Of a DNA stretch of 6,746 bases, positions 1 through 4,592 are shown piece after piece. Each line of letters begins with the position of its first letter. The stretch's first letter is position 1. The position numbers and the translations under genes are program-made. Source of the DNA: Gammaproteobacteria bacterium. Its GTDB lineage: Bacteria > Pseudomonadota > Gammaproteobacteria > Magnimaribacterales > TMED112. The DNA is taken from contig NYUL01000055.1 in NCBI GenBank assembly GCA_002684055.1, positions 4,422 through 11,167 of the forward strand. Reading direction: 5' to 3'. The notes under the pieces were generated by a model. That model was not told the DNA's origin. It ran no database searches and saw nothing but the letters and a program-made list of their open reading frames with translations.

Positions 1-48
1 AAGTCTTCTGAAGAAAATAACTCAGATAGTTCTGAGGAAAAGTCCTAA
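1..48 (+). CDS. rplY: C-terminal tail of a probable 50S ribosomal protein L25 (partial)
   Basis: The window opens inside a reading frame that runs 15 codons (KSSEENNSDSSEEKS) to a TAA at 46-48. A serine- and glutamate-rich acidic tail is typical of the long, Ctc-type form of ribosomal protein L25, a 5S rRNA-binding protein of the large subunit, and that gene commonly sits directly before pth. Identification therefore rests on gene order and tail composition only; no L25 core residues are in the window. The last codons contain GAGGAAAAG (34-42), which probably also serves as ribosome binding site for pth, 4 nt downstream of the stop. An unrelated protein with an acidic tail cannot be excluded. 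Confidence 0.55.
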   Translation, partial: KSSEENNSDSSEEKS

Positions 49-52
49 CAAT

Positions 53-622
53 TTGCTAGATCTTTGCATAGTCGGACTAGGCAATCCTGGCGATAAACAT
101 AAAAAAACAAGACATAACGCAGGCTATGACTTCGTAGAGTTACTAGCAAACAATCTTAATGTAGAACTAAAAGACACAAAAAAACTTGATGCCCTGTATG
201 GAGAACTATCAATTGGCAACACCACAATAGCCCTTGTTAAGCCAAATGAATTCATAAACAATTCGGGCAAAACTTTGAACCTTCTGAAAAAATACAAAAT
301 TCAGTCTTTAAAGGATATTCTTATTGTTCACGATGATATGGATTTAGAGCCTGGGGAAGTTAAATTGAAGGATGGTGGAGGACACAGTGGCCATAACGGT
401 TTAAAAGATATTATTAACCGGGTAGGTAGTGATTTTATGAGACTAAGGTTTGGTATAGGCCACCCTCCTGTCAAAAAGGATACAAATTCTTGGGTAATTA
501 AGAAACCTAACCCTGAAGAGAAAAAAGGCCTTGATGAAGCTTTCAAAAAAACATTAAGCTCATTGGACCAGTTGTTAGATAAGGACTGGTTGATAGTTAT
601 GAATGAACTTCACTCAAAATGA
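53..622 (+). CDS. pth: Peptidyl-tRNA hydrolase
   Basis: This cytoplasmic esterase releases peptides from peptidyl-tRNAs that drop off the ribosome, recycling tRNA. At 189 residues it has the usual length of bacterial Pth. The family's functional residues are all present: N11 in GLGNPG, catalytic H21 in TRHNAG, N69 in the F-I-N-N-S-G-K segment (tRNA/peptide binding), D94 in V-H-D-D-M-D-L, and N115 in GHNGLKD, matching N10, H20, N68, D93 and N114 of the E. coli enzyme. The start is TTG: no in-frame ATG lies upstream before the window edge, and the conserved beta strand begins at residue 3, so the protein cannot start much later. The GAGGAAAAG inside the preceding gene's tail is the likely ribosome binding site. 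The stop overlaps the ychF start (ATGA, 619-622), implying translational coupling. Confidence 0.97.
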   Translation: MLDLCIVGLGNPGDKHKKTRHNAGYDFVELLANNLNVELKDTKKLDALYGELSIGNTTIALVKPNEFINNSGKTLNLLKKYKIQSLKDILIVHDDMDLEPGEVKLKDGGGHSGHNGLKDIINRVGSDFMRLRFGIGHPPVKKDTNSWVIKKPNPEEKKGLDEAFKKTLSSLDQLLDKDWLIVMNELHSK

Positions 623-1707
623 GTATTAAATGTGGAATAGTTGGTCTTCCTAACGTAGGTAAATCTACCTTATTTAATGCCCTTACCTCACAAAAAATAG
701 ATGCAGAAAATTTCCCCTTCTGCACCATCGAACCAAATATTGCTAGAGTAAATATACCCGATGAAAGGTTAAATAAACTTTCTGATCTAGTTAGCCCTGA
801 GAAGGTAATACCATCTTTTATGGAATTTGTTGATATCGCTGGTCTTGTGAAAGGAGCTCACTCTGGTGAGGGATTAGGGAACAAATTTCTGTCACACATC
901 AGAGAGACCCAATGTTTTGCTCATGTCATTAGATGTTTTGAAGACGAAAATGTTATTCATGTTGAAGGTCAGGTATCACCAATCAATGATCTAGAAACTA
1001 TTGAAACTGAATTGGTGCTTGCAGACCTAGAAATAGTTTCTAAAAGAAGGGATTCGGTGCAGAAAAAACTAAGAAGTGGCGATAAGACTACTCAGAAAGA
1101 ATATGAACTTCTGGATAAGATTCAAAATAGTCTTAATAATAATAAACCTGTCCGAGATATTACGTTTGAAACAAATGACAAAGCTTTTTTAAAACAGCTT
1201 CAATTGGTTACAAGCAAACCTTTCTTCTTTATTGCAAATATTCATGAAGATGATAGTAAAAACACACACCTAACTGAACTAGAAGAATATGCAGCTGAAC
1301 ATAATCTTCAAATATTAAAGGTTTATGCAAAAGCTGAAGGTGAGCTAATAGATCTTGATGATGAAGAAAAAACCGAATACCTTGAGATGATGGGGCTTAA
1401 AGAACCTGCATTAAATGCCATCATAAGAAAAGGTTATGAGATGCTAGATTTATTTTCATATTTTACGGCTGGTCCTAAAGAAGTGAGGGCTTGGTCTGTC
1501 AAACGTAACTCAACTGCACCTCAAGCTGCTGGTAAAATTCATACCGACTTTGAAAGGGGTTTTATTAAAGCAGAGGTAATTGGATTTGATGACTATATCG
1601 ATTGTGGTGGAGAGGTAAAAGCAAAAGAACAAGGAAAGCTTAGACTAGAAGGTAAGGAATACATTGTCAAAGATGGTGATGTAATTCATTTCAAATTTAA
1701 TGTCTAA
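619..1707 (+). CDS. ychF: Redox-responsive ATPase YchF (Obg-family P-loop protein)
   Basis: YchF is a conserved Obg-family P-loop NTPase that prefers ATP over GTP, binds ribosomes and is linked in E. coli to oxidative-stress responses. The 362-residue length is standard. Visible motifs are the Walker A/G1 G-L-P-N-V-G-K-S-T (9-17), the FPFCTIEPN switch I region (32-40), D-I-A-G-L-V-K-G-A (G3/Walker B, 72-80), and N-I-H-E at 207-210, where YchF proteins carry NxxE instead of the NKxD that gives guanine specificity. H114, reported to be catalytic in E. coli YchF, is kept. A helical insert (about 135-195) interrupts the NTPase domain, and a C-terminal TGS domain spans about 277-361 (F-T-A-G-P-K-E-V-R-A-W, I-H-T-D-F-E, final D-G-D-V-I-H-F). 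The ATG overlaps the pth stop and has no strong Shine-Dalgarno of its own, so coupled translation is likely. Confidence 0.97.
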   Translation: MSIKCGIVGLPNVGKSTLFNALTSQKIDAENFPFCTIEPNIARVNIPDERLNKLSDLVSPEKVIPSFMEFVDIAGLVKGAHSGEGLGNKFLSHIRETQCFAHVIRCFEDENVIHVEGQVSPINDLETIETELVLADLEIVSKRRDSVQKKLRSGDKTTQKEYELLDKIQNSLNNNKPVRDITFETNDKAFLKQLQLVTSKPFFFIANIHEDDSKNTHLTELEEYAAEHNLQILKVYAKAEGELIDLDDEEKTEYLEMMGLKEPALNAIIRKGYEMLDLFSYFTAGPKEVRAWSVKRNSTAPQAAGKIHTDFERGFIKAEVIGFDDYIDCGGEVKAKEQGKLRLEGKEYIVKDGDVIHFKFNV

Positions 1708-1720
1708 TGGTGTGTAAATC

Positions 1721-1740
1721 CAATTATTTATTTATAATTG
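1721..1740 (+). promoter_or_regulatory. Possible tRNA-Met promoter (-10 TATAAT) inside a small AT hairpin
   Basis: A perfect -10 consensus TATAAT occupies 1733-1738, nine bases before the mature tRNA 5' end, which would place transcription initiation around 1745. No convincing -35 element is found 16-18 nt upstream (the bases there read GTGTGT-like). The same bases form an inverted repeat, CAATTAT (1721-1727) and ATAATTG (1734-1740), around a 6-nt loop. It could act as a weak end structure for the ychF mRNA, but it is all A/T apart from the closing C-G pair and has no following T run, so it is not a typical terminator. The tRNA may also be transcribed by read-through from ychF. Confidence 0.35.
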
Positions 1741-1747
1741 TCACCTC

Positions 1748-1824
1748 GGCTATGTAGCTCAGCTGGTTAGAGCACAGCATTCATAATGCTGGGGTCGGTG
1801 GTTCAAGTCCACCCATAGCCACCA
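1748..1824 (+). tRNA. tRNA-Met (CAT), elongator type
   Basis: A complete 77-nt cloverleaf can be drawn by eye. The acceptor stem is GGCTATG (1748-1754) with CATAGCC (1814-1820), followed by discriminator A1821 and an encoded CCA (1822-1824). The D arm contains AGCTCAGCTGGTTAGAGC. The anticodon stem is CAGCA (1775-1779) with TGCTG (1787-1791) around the loop TTCATAA, giving anticodon CAT at 1782-1784. The variable loop follows, then the T stem GGTGG (1797-1801) with CCACC (1809-1813) around TTCAAGT. The fully paired first acceptor position G-C rules out an initiator tRNA, which has an unpaired first base. CAT is shared with tRNA-Ile2 (lysidine-modified), but the GGCTA acceptor and GGGGTC variable region resemble E. 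coli elongator tRNA-Met, so Met is preferred. Confidence 0.96.
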
Positions 1825-1838
1825 CTTAACTATTTATT

Positions 1839-2222
1839 ATGGATATTGCAATATTACTTTCTGGAATTGCAGCAGGAGCAATCCTTTTTCAAACATCAAT
1901 TATTGCTCCAACAGTCTTCAAAGCACTCAATCCTCCACAGGCTAAAGTATTCTTAAGAACAGTATTTCCCAAGCTTTTTAATATGCTAGCTGCTCTTGGC
2001 TTAATCATGCTAATACTCTTCTTTCTGGGGATGGGAAATGTCTATGTAGCTCTTATTACAATTACTTTATCTTTAATTTGTGGAATGCTTGTCCCAGCAA
2101 CAAATAAAGCGAGAGATGAAGGTAATGTAAAAATGTTTAGAAACTTGCACACTGTTAGTGTAGTTTTAACAATGATAGTCTTGCTATCCAATCTCAGCTG
2201 GATAGTTCACCAAATTATTTAG
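1839..2222 (+). CDS. Small four-helix membrane protein, DUF4149/TMEM205-like
   Basis: The 127-residue protein is very hydrophobic, with four predicted membrane segments at about 4-26, 46-63, 68-86 and 105-125. The pattern of an opening helix with A-P-T-V-F-K-A-L (23-30), a following A-K-V-F-L-R-T-V-F-P (35-44), and a last-helix approach F-R-N-L-H-T-V-S (100-107) is what I recall for DUF4149, whose biochemical function is unknown; the family call is from memory, not a search. The ATG lies 14 nt after the tRNA-Met CCA end, and the spacer CTTAACTATTTATT contains no Shine-Dalgarno. It is therefore likely transcribed with the tRNA and translated from a very short leader once the tRNA is cut off. 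Its stop is only 2 nt from the stop of the converging gene, leaving no room for a separate terminator. Confidence 0.8.
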   Translation: MDIAILLSGIAAGAILFQTSIIAPTVFKALNPPQAKVFLRTVFPKLFNMLAALGLIMLILFFLGMGNVYVALITITLSLICGMLVPATNKARDEGNVKMFRNLHTVSVVLTMIVLLSNLSWIVHQII

Positions 2223-2224
2223 TC

Positions 2225-2470
2225 TTATTTCTTAAGAACTGCAAAAATTATTGCAACTGAAACTAATGCAATAATGCCATTCTCACCAATATTGGAGAGA
2301 ATAGTCGCAAAGTTTTGATATACAGATCCAACAAAAGCAGTCTCAGGACCGAATAAAACACCCATTAAGAGCGACACAGAAATTACAAGCAACAGAACTT
2401 CTGTAATTTTTTCTAAAAAACCTTTTAGAGTGGAAAATTTGAAGTCAAAAAATTTCATAAATAAAAGCAT
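2225..2470 (-). CDS. Hypothetical small two-helix membrane protein, paralogue of its upstream neighbour
   Basis: I do not recognise a named family. The 81-residue product has a basic, phenylalanine-rich N-terminus (M-K-F-F-D-F-K-F, 5-12), a hydrophobic segment at about 24-41, a middle stretch, the motif G-E-N-G (62-65) and a second hydrophobic segment (66-79) ending in KK. Residues 44-81 align without gaps with residues 36-73 of the neighbouring 74-residue protein (14 identities in 38), so the two are paralogues. The start is uncertain. The ATG at 2470 lies in the 3' arm of the terminator hairpin of the upstream gene and has GAGGGG 11 nt before it, in the same hairpin; the ATG at 2458 (77 residues) is free of the hairpin but has no Shine-Dalgarno. 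Expression probably depends on read-through or an unseen promoter. Confidence 0.7.
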   Translation of the reverse strand: MLLFMKFFDFKFSTLKGFLEKITEVLLLVISVSLLMGVLFGPETAFVGSVYQNFATILSNIGENGIIALVSVAIIFAVLKK

Positions 2471-2491
2471 GAGGAGTAAAACCCCTCATGC
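2467..2491 (-). terminator. Rho-independent terminator after the 74-residue membrane protein gene
   Basis: On the - strand an 8-bp perfect stem GCATGAGG / CCTCATGC encloses the 9-nt loop GGTTTTACT and is followed directly by TTTTATTT, the classic intrinsic terminator layout. It begins 14 nt past the stop codon of the 74-residue gene. The 3' arm contains the first candidate ATG (2468-2470) of the downstream paralogue. On the + strand the stem is followed by AGTTAAATT, so it is not a terminator in that direction. Confidence 0.8.
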
Positions 2492-2505
2492 AGTTAAATT
2501 ATACT

Positions 2506-2730
2506 TTATTTGATGTTAAGTACACCCATAATGATGAGTAATACGACTAGACCAGCTAATCCATTTTCACCCAACATATCGACATACATCATGATGTTAC
2601 CAATAACATCGCCAGCAAACCAAGCATCGCCGATTACGATTTGAGCAACAATGCCTAAACCAAGAACGGCTACTAGAACTCCTGTAAGACCGTGTACAAA
2701 TCCTACAACTGTTTTCATTAAACTATCCAT
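2506..2730 (-). CDS. Hypothetical small two-helix membrane protein with GENG motif
   Basis: A 74-residue, glycine- and valine-rich protein that I cannot assign to a named family. It shows a first hydrophobic segment at about 8-34, rich in G and V/L, a short middle loop (D35-A36-W37-F38-A39-G40-D41) and amphipathic stretch with several methionines, the motif L-G-E-N-G-L (53-58) and a second hydrophobic segment (58-71) ending N-I-K. The start is well supported: ATG at 2728-2730 is preceded by GGGGGA at a good distance, one of the strongest Shine-Dalgarnos in the window. A second in-frame ATG (M5-K6) is possible but farther from it. The gene ends in its own terminator and has a non-coding upstream region, so it looks like an independently and perhaps strongly expressed unit. 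Its paralogue lies directly downstream. Confidence 0.85.
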   Translation of the reverse strand: MDSLMKTVVGFVHGLTGVLVAVLGLGIVAQIVIGDAWFAGDVIGNIMMYVDMLGENGLAGLVVLLIIMGVLNIK

Positions 2731-2756
2731 AATTCCCCCATGTAATAGTTACAGTT

Positions 2757-2784
2757 ATGGTACAAAATAGACCGCATTACACAA
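2757..2784 (-). promoter_or_regulatory. Weak candidate promoter for the 74-residue gene
   Basis: On the - strand TTGTGT (2784-2779) and TACCAT (2762-2757) are separated by 16 nt, matching the sigma-70 consensus at 3 of 6 and 4 of 6 positions. Initiation would fall near 2750, leaving a leader of about 20 nt with the GGGGGA ribosome binding site. In such AT-rich DNA a match of this quality is weak evidence; the case rests mainly on position. Confidence 0.25.
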
Positions 2785-2867
2785 ATTATTTTAAATTCAT
2801 ATTAAACTCGGTTTTATAAGGCTATGGGAAGATATAAATTTGGCTTATATTGTGCTAATTCTTGTGT

Positions 2868-2889
2868 GAAACACTATATATAGTGTTTC
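2868..2889. repeat. Perfect 22-bp palindrome
   Basis: The half-site GAAACACTATA is followed immediately by its exact reverse complement TATAGTGTTTC, with no spacer. Read as RNA it would fold into a stem of up to about 9 bp with a TATA loop. It begins 12 nt after the stop codon of the dehydrogenase gene and lies about 140 nt upstream of the small membrane protein gene. No T tract follows on either strand, so it is not a standard intrinsic terminator. It could be a 3'-end-stabilising hairpin of the operon mRNA or a binding site for a dimeric regulator; the sequence does not decide. Confidence 0.75.
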
Positions 2890-2901
2890 CAAGTAATTTA
2901 C

Positions 2902-4203
2902 TTAATCAAAAAAAACTTTTGGGGCAAGTATATTCTTTGGATCCATTGATTTTTTAAGGGTTTTAAGCAATTTATACTTGTCTTGATATTCAATAAATTC
3001 AGTCCAAATGTCTTTTTTTCTTTGCCCAATTCCATGTTCTGCACTTGGTGACCCTTTGCACCCTTTTAGCAGCTGATAGGTCGATGCAATAAGTTCAGAT
3101 TGTTTTGATGGTGAAACGATGTTTACATGTATGTTTCCATCCCCAAGATGTCCAAATGAATATATTTCTTTGCTTCCAAGAATTTTTATTTTATCTAGAA
3201 AAATACTTAACTGATTAAGTGGTAATGAAACATCCATTTTGTAAGCGCCCTTGTCAGCCAAGATAACTGGAAGATCCTCTCTTTTATCCCAAATTTCGGT
3301 AGCTTGTTTTGAGTTTAGTAGTGCAATATTAAGGTCTTTCTCAGCTAATAATTCAAGGCAGCTATCTAGCTCTTGTTCTGAATGTGAAACTAATTCAATA
3401 ACTATGAAATATTTTTTTTGAGGAATGTCTCCTAATAAAGTTTGGCAATTTTCATCCCAGTACTCTACAGAGGATATACACTTTTTTACCTCTGGGGAAA
3501 GGATGTGGTCCTTAACTTCATCGATATTATTACTTCTGAGTAAAACTGTTTCTAAAAATTTTGGCTTTTCACAAGTATTAAAAACAATTTCATAAATAAT
3601 GCCTAGTGACCCTTCAGAACCAAAAAATAATTCCATCAAATTTGGTCCTGTTGCATCTTTTTCAATTTCTTTTTGCAATGTCAGGACTTCTCCATTAGCA
3701 AGCAGTACTTTTATACGTGCAACATGTTCTTTTGTAGACCCGTAGCGAATAAATTTTGATCCTGCTGCATTTGTTGCCACATTGCCACCTACCGAACTCG
3801 ATGAAGATGAAGCTAGCGAGATAGGCAATAATCGATTATGACTATCAACAAAATCTTTTACAACATCTGTAATAGCGCCTGCTTGACAAACTACTTGATT
3901 TTTCTCAGCTGCCCACTCGATTCTATTCATCTTTTCTAGTGAAACAACTAATTCTTTATTAGCAGCAGTAGCACCACCACATAAACCTGTGCGTCCTCCT
4001 GATATGACAATTGGTTGATTTCTTTTGTTAGCAAATAAAACAACTTCCTTTAAGTCAGACTTAGATTCAGGAAAAAATATTGCTAAAGGATCAGGCTTTA
4101 TCTCTTTATACCAATCTGTTCCGTATTTTTCGAGATATTCTTCAGTAAACTTAACTTTTTGCTCACCAAATATCTCAAGAAGTATTTTCAGATTTTCAAT
4201 CAT
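2902..4203 (-). CDS. FAD-linked D-2-hydroxyacid dehydrogenase (D-2-hydroxyglutarate dehydrogenase/GlcD type)
   Basis: The 433-residue protein has the full vanillyl-alcohol-oxidase-type layout: a PCMH FAD-binding domain (about 35-215) with G-G-R-T-G-L-C-G-G (69-77), S-V-G-G-N-V-A-T-N-A-A-G (137-148) and G-S-E-G-S-L-G-I (195-202), then a substrate-binding C-terminal domain. H352 and H359 in H-L-G-D-G-N-I-H, with E389-H390 in S-A-E-H-G-I-G, match the metal-ligand and catalytic residues of human D-2-hydroxyglutarate dehydrogenase. W305, R308, K323 and D325 match the usual W-x-x-R-E and K-x-D-x-S-x-P motifs. Such enzymes oxidise a D-2-hydroxyacid (2-hydroxyglutarate, lactate, glycolate) to the 2-oxoacid and pass electrons to a quinone or flavoprotein. 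The exact substrate cannot be read here. The ATG overlaps the preceding gene by 8 nt (ATGATTGA), so translation is probably coupled. Last gene of a three-gene operon. Confidence 0.88.
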   Translation of the reverse strand: MIENLKILLEIFGEQKVKFTEEYLEKYGTDWYKEIKPDPLAIFFPESKSDLKEVVLFANKRNQPIVISGGRTGLCGGATAANKELVVSLEKMNRIEWAAEKNQVVCQAGAITDVVKDFVDSHNRLLPISLASSSSSSVGGNVATNAAGSKFIRYGSTKEHVARIKVLLANGEVLTLQKEIEKDATGPNLMELFFGSEGSLGIIYEIVFNTCEKPKFLETVLLRSNNIDEVKDHILSPEVKKCISSVEYWDENCQTLLGDIPQKKYFIVIELVSHSEQELDSCLELLAEKDLNIALLNSKQATEIWDKREDLPVILADKGAYKMDVSLPLNQLSIFLDKIKILGSKEIYSFGHLGDGNIHVNIVSPSKQSELIASTYQLLKGCKGSPSAEHGIGQRKKDIWTEFIEYQDKYKLLKTLKKSMDPKNILAPKVFFD

Positions 4204-4579
4204 CTTTAAATACTATGTAATTTCTATAGATGAATACAGTAGTGAAACTAAAAATTCCAGCGATAATCTTTTGAATAAGGATATTGTTAACTTCAATAGC
4301 TGCTAAAAGATAGAAGGCAACTGCAGTAATTACTGCTCCAATTACGCCACCTAAAAAATAAGCAATAAACTCAATGAATGGCTTTTCAGCTAGCCAGCCT
4401 CTTCCAAAAACAAAATTTTTAGCTAAGACGAAACTTACACAAGTACCAAGTAGATAGCAGAAGAATGAAGTATAGACCCTACTGAAATCAGTGTAGTAAT
4501 CAAGAGCAAGCAATACTGCAAAATCAACAATAAATGCTGCACCATTGGTTCCTGCATACTTAATAATTTTTATCACCAT
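4196..4579 (-). CDS. GtrA-family four-helix membrane protein
   Basis: A 127-residue polytopic membrane protein with segments at about 9-29, 36-53, 70-94 and 100-118. The layout matches GtrA (PF04138): an opening K-Y-A-G-T-N-G-A-A-F-I-V-D-F (7-20), the A-K-N-F-V-F turn after helix 2 (53-58), and an R-N-Y-I-V-F ending (119-124). GtrA-like proteins are thought to flip polyprenyl-phosphate-linked sugars across the inner membrane, usually beside a GtrB-type glycosyltransferase. No such partner is present, so the role here is open. The open frame extends to a TTG at 4633, overlapping the aminotransferase by 41 nt. I prefer the ATG at 4577-4579, 13 nt after that gene's stop, because it places the first helix at the normal distance from the N-terminus; neither start has a clear Shine-Dalgarno. 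It overlaps the next gene by 8 nt. Confidence 0.85.
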   Translation of the reverse strand: MVIKIIKYAGTNGAAFIVDFAVLLALDYYTDFSRVYTSFFCYLLGTCVSFVLAKNFVFGRGWLAEKPFIEFIAYFLGGVIGAVITAVAFYLLAAIEVNNILIQKIIAGIFSFTTVFIYRNYIVFKDD

Positions 4580-4592
4580 GGGAAAACTATTT

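Larger units (their letters stand above)
2731..2901. other. 171-nt intergenic region, longest non-coding stretch of the window
   Basis: This lies between the stop of the FAD-linked dehydrogenase gene and the start of the 74-residue membrane protein gene, both on the - strand. It has no open frame worth calling. It holds the Shine-Dalgarno and candidate promoter of the small gene at its left end and a perfect palindrome at its right end. No riboswitch or small RNA was recognised; a weaker inverted pair TATAAG/CTTATA (2815-2820, 2844-2849) is present but unconvincing. Confidence 0.8.

Noticed and set aside
328..546. Open frame of about 72 codons on the - strand
   Set aside because: Lies wholly inside pth, has no family features and no ribosome site; antisense shadow.
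1721..1740. AT hairpin after ychF as an intrinsic terminator
   Set aside because: Stem is nearly all A/T and no T tract follows; the same bases contain a consensus -10 element, so a promoter reading is at least as good.
1748..1824. tRNA gene as a phage or island attachment site
   Set aside because: No integrase gene and no visible repeat of the tRNA 3' end elsewhere in the window; flanking genes look like normal chromosome.
2184..2205. Inverted repeat CTATCC/GGATAG near the end of the DUF4149-like gene as a terminator
   Set aside because: Six-bp stem with a 10-nt loop inside coding sequence and no T run after it; probably incidental.
4025..4306. Open frame of 93 codons on the + strand
   Set aside because: Antisense to the dehydrogenase and GtrA-like genes, whose protein motifs are unmistakable; low-complexity serine-rich translation.
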